NCBI GenBank assembly: GCA_003229755.1
Contig: QIFJ01000078.1
Span: forward strand, 1-23,457
DNA length: 23,457 nt
Origin: Pseudomonadota bacterium
GTDB lineage: Bacteria; BMS3Abin14
Direction: 5' to 3'
The notes under the pieces were generated by a model. It worked only from the letters and a program-made list of their open reading frames with translations. It did not search any database and was not told the origin of the DNA. Both the position numbers and the translations under genes were made by a program. Below are positions 7,711-15,734 of this stretch, in pieces; within the stretch, counting starts at the first letter, position 1, and every line of letters starts with the position of its first letter.

Positions 7711-8253
7711 ATGAAGAAGGAAGAAACCGGCAAGAAGATAATGATCCTGGGCGTTGGGAACGTTTTATTAGGGGACGAAGGTATCGGAGTCCATATTGCG
7801 ACTCATCTCAAGGAATTTCCCCTGCCGGATCACATCGAGGTCATCGAGGGAGGCACCGACGGTTTCAAGCTCTTTCACCTCATACTCGATACAGACAGGC
7901 TCATCATCGTCGACTGCGTAAAAGGCGGCGGTGAGCCTGCTTCTCTTTACAGGTTCGACATCGATGAGTACACGCACTTTCCGGACACATACAAGACATC
8001 GGTTCATCAGATCAGTATCGATGAGGTAGTCACACTTTCGGGCGCGGTGGGCGATTCTCCGGAGACAACCTTTATCGGGGTAGAGCCGTCCGAGATTTTC
8101 ATGTCCATGGAACTATCTCCGGAGATTGAAGAAAAGCTACCCAGGATCCTTGAGCTTGTCCTTGAAACCGCGGGCTTGGACCCGGCTGAATACAGCAAAT
8201 ACCTCAAGGGTCCATTTGTTAAACCTGGTCCTCCACAGTACGCTGACATCTGA
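7711..8253 (+). CDS. hyaD: Hydrogenase maturation endopeptidase (HyaD/HybD family)
   Basis: Nickel-dependent protease that trims the C-terminal peptide of the large subunit once the metal centre is complete. The 180-residue product starts with the family motif ILGVGNVLLGDEGIGVH. The three conserved nickel ligands match Glu23 (GDEG), Asp68 (IIVDCVKGG) and His99 (SVHQ), corresponding to Glu16, Asp62 and His93 of E. coli HybD. The ATG at 7711 is preceded by AAAAGGAG. It closes the structural operon, with only 33 bp after cytochrome b and 27 bp before hypA. The C-terminal 25 residues or so (SKYLKGPFVKPGPPQYADI) extend beyond the conserved core. Confidence 0.94.
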   Translation: MKKEETGKKIMILGVGNVLLGDEGIGVHIATHLKEFPLPDHIEVIEGGTDGFKLFHLILDTDRLIIVDCVKGGGEPASLYRFDIDEYTHFPDTYKTSVHQISIDEVVTLSGAVGDSPETTFIGVEPSEIFMSMELSPEIEEKLPRILELVLETAGLDPAEYSKYLKGPFVKPGPPQYADI

Positions 8254-8280
8254 TTCCCCAAAAGTGTAAGGAGTGGTAAG

Positions 8281-8625
8281 TTGCACGAACTCTCCATAGC
8301 CATGGAGATCCTGGATATTGTGGCGAAAGCCGCCTCAGAGCACGGATCCGACCGCATTAAGTCAGTTCGCCTGAGAGTAGGGGACATTTCAGGAGTCGAG
8401 GTTGATTCTCTGACATTTTCCTTCGATGCCATCAAGGGTGACAGGAAACTAACCGTGGATGCCGAGCTTGTAGTGGAAAGGGTACCGCTTAAGGTTCACT
8501 GTCGTACCTGCGACGGAGAATTTACAGGTGAAGGACAGTACCTCACATGCCCCTCCTGCAACGGGTTTGACACCGAGATGCTCCAGGGAGATGAACTGTC
8601 GGTGGTGGATATTGAAGTAGAGTGA
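8281..8625 (+). CDS. hypA: Hydrogenase nickel incorporation protein HypA
   Basis: Metallochaperone that, with HypB, delivers nickel to the hydrogenase large-subunit precursor. The 114-residue length is normal. The conserved N-terminal MHELSIAMEI supplies the Ni ligand His2. The zinc-binding site is the pair CRTC (Cys74, Cys77) and CPSC (Cys90, Cys93). The start is TTG, fixed by the invariant MHE sequence and by GGAG about 9 bp upstream. The gene follows the endopeptidase by 27 bp. A 371-bp repeat-filled gap separates it from hypB. Confidence 0.96.
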   Translation: MHELSIAMEILDIVAKAASEHGSDRIKSVRLRVGDISGVEVDSLTFSFDAIKGDRKLTVDAELVVERVPLKVHCRTCDGEFTGEGQYLTCPSCNGFDTEMLQGDELSVVDIEVE

Positions 8626-8634
8626 TATTTATCA

Positions 8635-8683
8635 GTTGAAAGTTGAAAGTGAACTAGAAATTGGAACATTAGAGCATTGGATA
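8635..8683 (+). repeat. Degenerate heptamer-period repeat (GTTGAAA type)
   Basis: Begins with two exact GTTGAAA units and decays into diverged 7-bp steps (GTGAACT, AGAAATT, GGAACAT, TAGAGCA, TTGGATA). The first units are clear; the later ones are weak. Confidence 0.55.
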
Positions 8684-8773
8684 TTCTAGATTCGAAACAG
8701 GAAATTGGAGTATTGAAACAGCGAAAGGCGAAAAAAGCCTTAACGCAGAGGGCCGCAGGCCTCCCACATGGAC

Positions 8774-8793
8774 GGACCGCAGGGGACCGCAGG
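8774..8793 (+). repeat. 10-bp tandem duplication
   Basis: Two exact, adjacent copies of GGACCGCAGG within the hypA-hypB gap. A related CCGCAGG occurs just upstream near 8753. No function is apparent. Confidence 0.7.
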
Positions 8794-8834
8794 GAAAAAC
8801 CTGGACCTGGGTTAAACACAAAGATAATACAAAA

Positions 8835-8868
8835 GTCATTGCGAGGAATTTAATGACGAAGCAATCCT
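8835..8868. repeat. Scattered-repeat-like motif GTCATTGCGAGGA...GACGAAGCAATCC
   Basis: The motif GTCATTGCGAGGA (8835-8847) followed by TGACGAAGCAATCCTG resembles a repeat that I recall as common in intergenic DNA of many unrelated bacteria. It contains the inverted pair GTCATT/AATGAC and the pair ATTGC/GCAAT. The family resemblance is from memory; the dyads are visible. Confidence 0.6.
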
Positions 8869-8921
8869 GTGGCTAGTTGATCCAGGAATTTGGATAATGG
8901 ATTAATGAAGTTGTTGGTTAT

Positions 8922-8954
8922 AACTTTCAACTTTCAACCTTCAACTTTAAACTC
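8922..8954 (+). repeat. Heptamer-period repeat (AACTTTC type)
   Basis: Units AACTTTC, AACTTTC, AACCTTC, AACTTTA, AACTCC in tandem, about 40 bp upstream of the hypB start. Confidence 0.7.
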
Positions 8955-8996
8955 CACGCAGGGGCGTGGCATACCTGGAAATAGTATAAGGAAAAT

Positions 8997-9659
8997 ATGA
9001 CGAACATTAAGCTTGAGCAGAAAGTTTTAACCCGGAACGACATTGTCGCAAAAGAAGTGCGGGAAATTTTCAAGACCAGAGGTATCGCCGTATTCAACAT
9101 GGTCAGTTCCCCCGGCTCCGGAAAGACCGCTCTTCTCGAAGCCACGCTCGGGGAGTTGAGCAGGGATATTTCCATAGGTGTCATCGAGGGGGACGTACAG
9201 ACCCGGTATGACGCGGAACGCATTGCCAGGACAGGAGTCCCGGTCCACCAGATAAACACAGGGGGGGCGTGCCACCTGGAAGCGTTGATGATCAAGGATG
9301 CCCTTGAAAATTTCGATCTTGACAGTACCGACCTGATAGTTATAGAGAACGTCGGGAACCTTGTCTGCCCTTCTGCCTTCGACCTGGGTGAGGGCACGCG
9401 GGTAGTCCTGATAAGCGTTACAGAGGGCGACGACAAGCCTTTGAAATATCCAGCAATGTTTCACACCTCGGATGTACTGGTGATAAACAAAATGGACCTG
9501 TTGCCCTATACAGACTTTTCTGTGGAGCAAGTCATTAAGAACTCAAGATCACTTAAACCGGACATTCACGTTTTAAAAACCTCCTGCACGACGGGTGATG
9601 GATTAGGCGGCTGGATGGATTGGGTTAGAGATTTCGTATCGAAATCAAAAACAGTTTAA
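8997..9659 (+). CDS. hypB: Hydrogenase nickel incorporation GTPase HypB
   Basis: SIMIBI-class GTPase that couples GTP hydrolysis to nickel transfer into the hydrogenase precursor with HypA. The P-loop SSPGSGKT is at residues 37-44, and the nucleotide-specificity motif NKMD at 164-167. The metal site shared between protomers is TGGACHLEA (Cys92, His93), with a further conserved Cys124 in ENVGNLVCPSAFDLGE. The protein is 220 residues and lacks the N-terminal His-rich stretch and the CxxCGC high-affinity nickel motif found in E. coli or Rhizobium HypB, so it is a minimal form. The ATG follows AAGGAAAAT. A palindromic repeat (copy B) begins 12 bp after its stop. Confidence 0.96.
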   Translation: MTNIKLEQKVLTRNDIVAKEVREIFKTRGIAVFNMVSSPGSGKTALLEATLGELSRDISIGVIEGDVQTRYDAERIARTGVPVHQINTGGACHLEALMIKDALENFDLDSTDLIVIENVGNLVCPSAFDLGEGTRVVLISVTEGDDKPLKYPAMFHTSDVLVINKMDLLPYTDFSVEQVIKNSRSLKPDIHVLKTSCTTGDGLGGWMDWVRDFVSKSKTV

Positions 9660-9671
9660 AGTTGTTCGAAT

Positions 9672-9749
9672 GGCCGGGGTTTTGGGTGAAATCACTCGGC
9701 TTCGCAACCCCCTTTTAGCTTCGCTTCGTGATTCACCAAAACCCCGGCC
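9672..9749. repeat. Palindromic element, copy B
   Basis: A single hairpin of 78 bp between hypB and hypF. The arms run GGCCGGGGTTTTGGGTG.../...CACCAAAACCCCGGCC, with a 32-nt loop at 9696-9727 that has the TTCGCAACCCCCTTTTAGC core. The loop differs from that of copies A and D by one base. The right flank TGATTTG...CTAAAGAT (9750-9776) is shared with copy D. No coding potential is evident. Confidence 0.88.
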
Positions 9750-9799
9750 TGATTTGCAGAGGATCCTAAAGATATTATTAGTTGATAGTTTTGTTTTTA

Positions 9800-9823
9800 G
9801 CCCATTGCCCACAGCCCATAGCC
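9800..9823 (+). repeat. Heptamer-period repeat (GCCCATT type)
   Basis: Three 7-bp units (GCCCATT, GCCCACA, GCCCATA) plus GCC, about 30 bp upstream of the hypF start. Confidence 0.65.
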
Positions 9824-9850
9824 TTTAAATTGCGCATCACGATAATCACA

Positions 9851-12160
9851 ATGATTAAACGATACAAAATAGAAGTACACGGTATAGTGCAGGGAGTCGG
9901 CTTCCGTCCCTTTGTTTACAGGACCGCCCGGGAACTTGATCTGAATGGCTGGGTCACGAACACTTCTGACGGCGTCCTCATCGAAGTGGAGGGGCCGGTA
10001 AAATCCCTGAACCTCTTCATGGAACGCCTTAACGGTTCATCTCCACCCATTTCCAGAATATCCTCCATCTTCCATAAGCAGCTGCCCGGTCTCGGTTACA
10101 GGGAGTTTGTCATACGGGAGAGCCTCGCTAACCCGGATGTCAAGGTGCTCATTTCTCCGGATGTGGCCATATGTTCCGACTGCAGGGCCGAGCTGCTGGA
10201 CCCCGGAGACCGTCGATATACGTACCCTTTCATCAACTGCACCAACTGCGGTCCGCGCTATACAATTATAAATTCGGTTCCCTACGACAGGCAGAATACA
10301 TCCATGGACGCATTTGCCATGTGCGAGCCGTGTCTAACCGAGTACGAGGACCCATCCGACAGGAGATTTCACACTCAGCCCAATGCCTGTCACGACTGCG
10401 GTCCCAAGCTGTCCCTCCTTATGCCCGGGGGAGCAGAAATTGAAGGTGATCCCTTCCAAAAAGCGGTAGATCTGATCGCCAGGGGCGAAACTGCTGCTGT
10501 CAAGGGGCTTGGCGGATTCCATCTCGTGGCAGATCCGGGCAACGATAACGCTGTTCGCCGACTGCGTGCCCGGAAGGGCAGGGAAGAAAAGCCCTTTGCC
10601 CTGATGGTGAGGGATATTGAGACTGCTTCCAGACTCAGTGCTCTGGATGATACAGGCAAACGGTACCTTGTCAGCACTGAAAGTCCCATTGTCCTTCTGC
10701 CGAAAAGGAAGGAGCCCGGTATCCACCTGTCGAGCCTGGTGGCGCCCCGCAGCCGCTATTACGGCCTGATGCTTCCATATACACCTCTTCATGTTCTACT
10801 TATGGAAAAATTTCCCGTTCTCATTATGACGAGCGCAAATCTGAGCGACGAACCACTCTGCGCCGGTAACGATGAGGCTGTCTCCCGGCTTCGTGGAATA
10901 GCAGACGCGTATCTTGTGCACGACAGGGAAATAGTTCTCAGGTGCGACGATTCGATCGTGCGACCTGATACAAGAGAACCTGAAAAAGGACCCCTTGTTC
11001 TTCGAAGAGCAAGGGGCTATGTTCCAGCACCGGTATTTATTCCAGTGGAAGGTGATCCGGTTCTGGCACTGGGTCCGGAGCTTAAAGGTACAGTCTGCCT
11101 CACAAAGGGGAACAGGGCCTTTATCGGGCAGCATCTCGGGGATCTTAAGAACCTGGAGACCATTGATTTTCTCAAGGAGGTGGTTTCTCACCTTACAGAT
11201 ATCCTGGATGTCGAGCCTTCGGCTGTCGCCTGCGATATGCACCCCGACTACCTCACAACAGGCCTGGCGTTTGAAAAAGGTGACAAGCCCTGGCAGGAGG
11301 ATCTGCCAGTTTTTCAGGTACAGCACCATCACGCCCACATCCTGAGCTGTCAGGCGGATAACAGCCTCACAGGACCTGTCATAGGTCTGGCTCTGGATGG
11401 AACTGGATACGGTCAGGACGATACCATCTGGGGCGGAGAACTCCTCTTTGTGGATGGTACCGAGATGAACCGTTTGGGTCATCTCAAACAGGTCTGGATG
11501 CCCGGAGGTGAAAAGGCCATCCTGGAGCCTTACCGCATGGCACTGTCGTACATGTTCGAAGTGTTTGACCAGGACGCTGTTGCGCTTTCAAAAAGGTTAT
11601 TTCCCGATATCGATCCAGAGAACCTGGAGATTCTGTTGACCCTCGTAAAAAATCGTTCCCACGGCATAATGACATCGAGTGCAGGCCGCCTGTTCGATGC
11701 CTTTTCGGCTATGCTGGGTATCTGTTATAAAACACGCTTTGAAGGGCAGCCGGCCATTGAACTTGAGATGTTGACTGACGGACAGGTTGAGGATATCCTT
11801 CCGTTTTCCATCGAAGGCGGAGCCAATTCCGATATCATACTGGATCTGCAACCGGCCTTCGCAAAAGCTCTGGAGCTAATACTCTCAGGAACAGAAGCCG
11901 GAATGCTTGGCGGGATGTTTCACAGGACATTCGCCGCAGCGCTTGGAGAGGCAGCTGAACATGCCCTCGAGAGGTTTAATGATCTGGATAGAACGGTAGT
12001 CCTGAGCGGTGGTGTCATGCAGAATCAAACATTAAGTACGATGATCACAGCTGAATTTGAGAAGAGGAATATACACCCCGTTCTGCACAGGGCGGTACCG
12101 CCCAACGATGGTGGTATAAGCCTCGGTCAGGCTGTTTATGCGATATTGATGGGGTCGTAG
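9851..12160 (+). CDS. hypF: Carbamoyltransferase HypF
   Basis: Uses carbamoyl phosphate and ATP to carbamoylate the C-terminal cysteine of HypE, the source of the cyanide ligands of the NiFe centre. The 769-residue product has the full domain order. An acylphosphatase-like domain is at residues 1-90 (GIVQGVGFRPFVYR, 11-24). Two zinc-finger-like modules follow, with Cys pairs at 108/111, 130/133, 158/161 and 180/183. A YrdC-like domain comes next (about 200-385), then a Kae1-like carbamoyltransferase domain, with HHHAHILS and IGLALDGTGYGQDDTIWGGE. I chose the ATG at 9851; the open frame to 9782 runs through heptamer repeats. No good ribosome binding site is visible at either start. hypC follows after 59 bp. 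Confidence 0.96.
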   Translation: MIKRYKIEVHGIVQGVGFRPFVYRTARELDLNGWVTNTSDGVLIEVEGPVKSLNLFMERLNGSSPPISRISSIFHKQLPGLGYREFVIRESLANPDVKVLISPDVAICSDCRAELLDPGDRRYTYPFINCTNCGPRYTIINSVPYDRQNTSMDAFAMCEPCLTEYEDPSDRRFHTQPNACHDCGPKLSLLMPGGAEIEGDPFQKAVDLIARGETAAVKGLGGFHLVADPGNDNAVRRLRARKGREEKPFALMVRDIETASRLSALDDTGKRYLVSTESPIVLLPKRKEPGIHLSSLVAPRSRYYGLMLPYTPLHVLLMEKFPVLIMTSANLSDEPLCAGNDEAVSRLRGIADAYLVHDREIVLRCDDSIVRPDTREPEKGPLVLRRARGYVPAPVFIPVEGDPVLALGPELKGTVCLTKGNRAFIGQHLGDLKNLETIDFLKEVVSHLTDILDVEPSAVACDMHPDYLTTGLAFEKGDKPWQEDLPVFQVQHHHAHILSCQADNSLTGPVIGLALDGTGYGQDDTIWGGELLFVDGTEMNRLGHLKQVWMPGGEKAILEPYRMALSYMFEVFDQDAVALSKRLFPDIDPENLEILLTLVKNRSHGIMTSSAGRLFDAFSAMLGICYKTRFEGQPAIELEMLTDGQVEDILPFSIEGGANSDIILDLQPAFAKALELILSGTEAGMLGGMFHRTFAAALGEAAEHALERFNDLDRTVVLSGGVMQNQTLSTMITAEFEKRNIHPVLHRAVPPNDGGISLGQAVYAILMGS

Positions 12161-12219
12161 GATGGCTCAAAGAGACTTTTTACGAAGTCGTTAATATTCA
12201 AAATCAGGAGATTAACAGG

Positions 12220-12459
12220 ATGTGTATAGCAGTACCCGGGAAAGTAATTAACATAAACGATATCAATATGGCTACTGTTGATTTCGGCGGCACCACCAAG
12301 GTAGCTTCCGCGGATCTAGTTCCGGATGTTTCAGTAGGCGATTACGTACTTGTTCATGCAGGTTTCATCATAAATGTACTGGACGAGTCTGAAGCCGAAG
12401 AAACCATCAAACTTTTTGAAGAGTACATCGGGATAATCGACGATGAAATATCTGAGTGA
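12220..12459 (+). CDS. hypC: Hydrogenase assembly chaperone HypC
   Basis: Small chaperone that carries the Fe(CN)2CO moiety with HypD and hands it to the hydrogenase large subunit. The 79-residue product begins MCIAVPGKV; Cys2, exposed after removal of the initiator Met, is the essential iron ligand. An OB-fold-like body follows (ATVDFGGTTKVASADLV, then VGDYVLVHAGFIINVLDE). The ATG is preceded by CAGGAG. Its last 17 bases overlap hypD, implying translational coupling of two proteins that work as a complex. Confidence 0.96.
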   Translation: MCIAVPGKVININDINMATVDFGGTTKVASADLVPDVSVGDYVLVHAGFIINVLDESEAEETIKLFEEYIGIIDDEISE

Positions 12460-13546
12460 ATTCAGGGATCCTGAGGCCGCAAAAGCTCTTCACCAGCAGA
12501 TCAAAAAGGCTGCCGCAAAGCTTCCCGGGCCTGTGAAGATAATGGAGATCTGCGGAAGTCACACTGTTTCCATATTCAGGGCAGGGATAAAATCCCTTCT
12601 TCCCTCAAACGTCACCCTCGTCTCAGGACCGGGCTGTCCGGTTTGCGTTACAGCAACAGAGGATATGGACAGGATGATCGCACTTTCCGGGATGGCTGTG
12701 GAGAAAAACATCACTATCGCCACTTTCGGTGACATGGTCAGGGTCCCGGGTTCTTTTACCAGCCTTGAGAAGGAAAGGGCGGCAGGAGCGGACGTGAGAA
12801 TAACAGCTACACCCCTGGACGCGCTGAGGTGGGCTGGCGAGAACCCGGACAGGGAAGTTGTATTCCTCGGTGTAGGATTTGAGACTACATCACCTACTAT
12901 TGCCGCTACTGTTGAAAGGGCTCAACGGGATAATATCAGCAACTTTACAGTCTATCCTGCATTCAAACTGCTCCCGCCTGCCCTTGCCGCACTTCTGGAC
13001 AGCGAGGATGTCGCCTTAGATGCCTTTATCTGTCCGGGCCATGTCAGCGTTATGCTCGGTGCTGACACCTACAGGCCGGTTGCCGCGAAATACGGAAAGC
13101 CTTGTGTTATTGCTGGTTTTGAACCGTTAGATATTATGCTTGGAATATCAGTCGCTTTAGGATTGTTAGCTAATAAACAACATGAAGTATATAACACTTA
13201 TAAAAGAGCAGTTACAGATGAGGGAAACAGGGCGGCGATGGACCTCCTCATGAAAATATTCAAACCTGTCGACACTCCATGGCGAGGGTTAGGATACATA
13301 CCCGATTCCGGCCTCGATTTCAGGGAGGAATATTCCGAATTCAACGCAATAACCAGGTACGGCTTAACAGAGGTTGAAACGGGCTCAGACCCGCCCGGAT
13401 GTGCCTGTGGAGAGGTACTCAGAGGAGTAATTGATCCCCCACAGTGTCACCTTTTTGGAAATGAGTGCAGCCCCCAGAGCCCGATGGGTTCCTGCATGGT
13501 CTCATCTGAGGGATCATGTGCTGCATGGTATCGGTATAGTGAGTAG
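12443..13546 (+). CDS. hypD: Hydrogenase formation protein HypD
   Basis: [4Fe-4S] scaffold protein on which, together with HypC and HypE, the Fe(CN)2CO group is assembled. The 367-residue product has the conserved motifs MEICGSHT (Cys37) and SGPGCPVC (Cys65, Cys68), then GVGFETTSPT. The C-terminal cysteine-rich region holds the cluster ligands (DPPGCACGEVLRG, PPQCHLFGNECSP, GSCMVSSEGSCAAW). The start overlaps hypC by 17 bp. A stretch of roughly 120 bp near 13100-13223 has markedly lower G+C and uses TTA, ATT and AAT codons unlike the rest of the gene, although the protein sequence there (GFEPLDIMLGI...) still fits the family. Confidence 0.96.
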   Translation: MKYLSEFRDPEAAKALHQQIKKAAAKLPGPVKIMEICGSHTVSIFRAGIKSLLPSNVTLVSGPGCPVCVTATEDMDRMIALSGMAVEKNITIATFGDMVRVPGSFTSLEKERAAGADVRITATPLDALRWAGENPDREVVFLGVGFETTSPTIAATVERAQRDNISNFTVYPAFKLLPPALAALLDSEDVALDAFICPGHVSVMLGADTYRPVAAKYGKPCVIAGFEPLDIMLGISVALGLLANKQHEVYNTYKRAVTDEGNRAAMDLLMKIFKPVDTPWRGLGYIPDSGLDFREEYSEFNAITRYGLTEVETGSDPPGCACGEVLRGVIDPPQCHLFGNECSPQSPMGSCMVSSEGSCAAWYRYSE

Positions 13547-13576
13547 TTCCAAGTTCCAGGTTCCAGGTTCCAAGTT
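13546..13576 (+). repeat. Heptamer-period repeat (GTTCCAG type)
   Basis: Four units (GTTCCAA, GTTCCAG, GTTCCAG, GTTCCAA) beginning on the last base of the hypD stop codon. The same unit family recurs at 21059-21086. Confidence 0.75.
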
Positions 13577-13630
13577 ATGGTGAACAATGAACAGCTGATG
13601 ATTGCCAAATCCATTATCGCTCTTCTCTTT

Positions 13631-13665
13631 ACTAGAAACTAGAAATTAGAAACAAGAAACTGAAG
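13631..13665 (+). repeat. Heptamer-period repeat (ACTAGAA type) before hypE
   Basis: Units ACTAGAA, ACTAGAA, ATTAGAA, ACAAGAA, ACTGAAG run up to the hypE ribosome binding site. Nearly the same array precedes thiE at 15892-15926. Confidence 0.75.
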
Positions 13666-13681
13666 AATGAGGAGGTCAAGC

Positions 13682-14695
13682 TTGACCGACGAAAGAATAT
13701 TAATTAGCCACGGCAGCGGCGGCAAGAAGAGCCAGGAACTTACAGAGCGGACCTTCCTCAAGTACTTTACTGATCCGGCGCTTCTCCTCATGAACGACCA
13801 GGCCGTGATAAATATTGATACAAAGAAAATAGCTATAAGTACAGATACTTACACGATAGATCCGATCTTTTTCCCCGGTGGAAATATCGGCAGCCTCTCG
13901 GTACACGGTACAGTAAACGATATATCCATGTCAGGCGCGACACCAATTGCCATGAGTGCGGGCTTTATCCTGGAGGAAGGTTTGATGTTGAGCGAACTGG
14001 AAAGGATAGCCGAATCCATGGCTGTGGCGGCTGCGGAAGCGAGTGTTCGTATAGTAACCGCAGACACGAAAGTTGTGGCCAGAGGCTCGGCAGACAGGAT
14101 CTTCATTAACACGACGGGGATCGGTATCCTGAGTGAAAAAACAAATATCTGCGGTCAGGGAGCAAAGGTCGGTGACAGAATAATACTTTCGGGTACTATC
14201 GGCGATCACGGTATTGCCATAGCCTCCTCCAGGGAGGGGATAGAGTTTTCAACACCTGTAATTAGCGACAGCGCATCGCTTAACTATCTTGTGCAGACAC
14301 TGCTTGAGGCAGTACCCGAAGGTGTTCACGTCATGCGCGACCCGACGAGGGGCGGATTAGCGACAGTCTTAAACGAGATCGCGTCCCAGTCTTCAGTAGG
14401 CATCCTGATCAGGGAAGCGAAAATTCCCCTGAAGAAAGCAGTCATAGGAGCCTGTGAACTCTTCGGCTACGATCCGCTTTATCTGGCAAACGAGGGGAAG
14501 ATGGTTGCCCTTGTCAGGGAGCCTGACGCCGAAAAAGCGCTGGAGGCTATCAAATCCCATCCTTTGGGAAGGGATGCCATGATCATCGGCGAAGTGGTGG
14601 ATGACCATCCATCAAAAGTAGTTCTCAGGACCCTCATGGGAGGCAGGAGGCTTGTAGATCGACTGACGGGGGATATGCTGCCGCGTATATGTTAG
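13682..14695 (+). CDS. hypE: Hydrogenase maturation protein HypE
   Basis: PurM-like ATPase that dehydrates its own carbamoylated C-terminal cysteine to thiocyanate and donates CN- to the iron held by HypCD. The protein ends with the canonical PRIC, whose Cys accepts the carbamoyl group from HypF. Other family motifs are ISHGSGGKKSQEL, a glycine-rich MSGATP region, RDPTRGGLATVLNEIA and EGKMV. I chose the TTG at 13682 (337 residues) because GGAGG sits 6 bp upstream. An ATG in frame at 13667 lies before that Shine-Dalgarno sequence and would add five residues. It closes the hyp gene set, with a 135-bp repeat-rich gap after hypD. Confidence 0.95.
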   Translation: MTDERILISHGSGGKKSQELTERTFLKYFTDPALLLMNDQAVINIDTKKIAISTDTYTIDPIFFPGGNIGSLSVHGTVNDISMSGATPIAMSAGFILEEGLMLSELERIAESMAVAAAEASVRIVTADTKVVARGSADRIFINTTGIGILSEKTNICGQGAKVGDRIILSGTIGDHGIAIASSREGIEFSTPVISDSASLNYLVQTLLEAVPEGVHVMRDPTRGGLATVLNEIASQSSVGILIREAKIPLKKAVIGACELFGYDPLYLANEGKMVALVREPDAEKALEAIKSHPLGRDAMIIGEVVDDHPSKVVLRTLMGGRRLVDRLTGDMLPRIC

Positions 14696-14743
14696 GGCGA
14701 CGTTTAATATTCTAATGCGCTAATTATTGATATTCGTTTTTCA

Positions 14744-14772
14744 CTTTTAACTTTCAACTTTTAACTTTCAAC
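14744..14772 (+). repeat. Heptamer-period repeat (CTTTTAA type)
   Basis: Four units (CTTTTAA, CTTTCAA, CTTTTAA, CTTTCAA) ending about 8 bp before the thiM Shine-Dalgarno sequence. Confidence 0.75.
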
Positions 14773-14790
14773 TATTTTTTGGAGGTTACA

Positions 14791-15597
14791 ATGAGCAGAT
14801 GGAGAGAAAAATACATTGAAGCGGACAGTGAGATCCGCGAAAAAAGCCCCCTCGTTCACCACATTACGAACTACGTGGTAATGAACGTCACCGCTAACGT
14901 CACGCTTGCCATGGGCGCCTCACCGGTTATGGCCCATGATTCTCAGGAGGTCGAGGAGATGGTCGCCTTCGCATCGGCCTTTGTAATAAACATAGGCACC
15001 CTTTCGCCTCACTGGGTGAAAGCAATGCTCAGCGCCGGTAAAAAAGCCAAGGAACTTGGTGTGCCGGTTATCCTGGATCCCGTCGGTGCAGGCGCCACGA
15101 GCCTGAGAACAGAGGTCTCGAACCGGATCATGACAGAGGTTTGTCCTGATGTCGTGAGGGGTAATCAGGCAGAGGTAACCACACTCGCAGGCGGTGTCGC
15201 GGATATCCATGGCGTTGATTCCCTTGAATCAGGTGAAGTGCCAGTTGAGCTGTTCAGGGAGTTGGCAGAGGCTGCCAATGCCGTTATCTGTGTAACGGGA
15301 CCCATAGACTGGGTTACAGACGGGAGCAGGGTCCTGAGAGTTGAGAACGGTGACCCCATGATGTCTAATGTGACAGGTACCGGGTGCTCCGCATCGGCGG
15401 CTGTAGCGGTCTTTAACTGTTCGGGACTGCCAAGGCTGGAAGCATCCGCTATAGGCCTTGCCGTCTTCGGCTCCTGTGGCGAAGTGGCAGCGGAAAATTC
15501 CCAGGGTCCCGGAAGTTTCCAGGTTGCCATACTGGACGCGCTGCACAACGCGCCGGGGCTGGATCTGGGAGCAAGTCTGAGGATATCTGAACTGTAA
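14791..15597 (+). CDS. thiM: Hydroxyethylthiazole kinase
   Basis: Phosphorylates 4-methyl-5-(2-hydroxyethyl)thiazole with ATP, the thiazole-salvage step of thiamine synthesis. The 268-residue product is of normal length. Family features are the N-terminal PLVHHITNYVVMNVTANVTLAMGASPVM (about residues 20-47), VILDPVGAGATSLR, the RGNQAEV segment and the catalytic anion-hole motif NVTGTGCSASAA with its conserved Cys. The ATG at 14791 follows GGAGG with proper spacing; the slightly longer frame from a TTG at 14779 includes that Shine-Dalgarno sequence and is rejected. No TPP riboswitch is seen upstream. Three further thiamine genes follow. Confidence 0.95.
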   Translation: MSRWREKYIEADSEIREKSPLVHHITNYVVMNVTANVTLAMGASPVMAHDSQEVEEMVAFASAFVINIGTLSPHWVKAMLSAGKKAKELGVPVILDPVGAGATSLRTEVSNRIMTEVCPDVVRGNQAEVTTLAGGVADIHGVDSLESGEVPVELFRELAEAANAVICVTGPIDWVTDGSRVLRVENGDPMMSNVTGTGCSASAAVAVFNCSGLPRLEASAIGLAVFGSCGEVAAENSQGPGSFQVAILDALHNAPGLDLGASLRISEL

Positions 15598-15624
15598 ATT
15601 TGAACATTGGAAATTAGAGAAGGC

Positions 15625-15656
15625 AGGCTATAGGCGGTAGGCTATAGGCTATGGGC
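15625..15656 (+). repeat. Heptamer-period repeat (AGGCTAT type)
   Basis: Units AGGCTAT, AGGCGGT, AGGCTAT, AGGCTAT, GGGCAAA. Closely related to the array at 4178-4208. Confidence 0.75.
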
Positions 15657-15734
15657 AAAACAAAGACCAAAGAATGGCAGGCAATGGATTCTAACAGGGA
15701 TGGAGGGGATGGAATTGGTATCGTGTATTCATCT

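Larger units (their letters stand above)
8626..8996. other. Repeat-filled gap between hypA and hypB
   Basis: A 371-bp stretch with no gene I can support. In order it holds heptamer repeats (8635-8683), an AGGC/GCCT mini-dyad near 8725, a 10-bp tandem duplication of GGACCGCAGG (8774-8793), a GTCATTGCGAGGA-type scattered repeat (8835-8868), and a second heptamer array (8922-8954). The hypB ribosome binding site region (ATAAGGAAAAT) closes it. The gap interrupts what is usually a tight hypA-hypB pair. Confidence 0.7.

Noticed and set aside
12168..12192. Terminator-like hairpin after hypF (GACTT...AAGTC)
   Set aside because: Only about five base pairs with the T-run in the loop; hypC follows within 60 bp and should be co-transcribed.
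14696..14790. TPP riboswitch upstream of thiM, or at 15598-15931 upstream of thiE
   Set aside because: No CTGAGA-type or ACCTGAT-type conserved boxes were found; the leaders are heptamer repeats and hairpin copy C.
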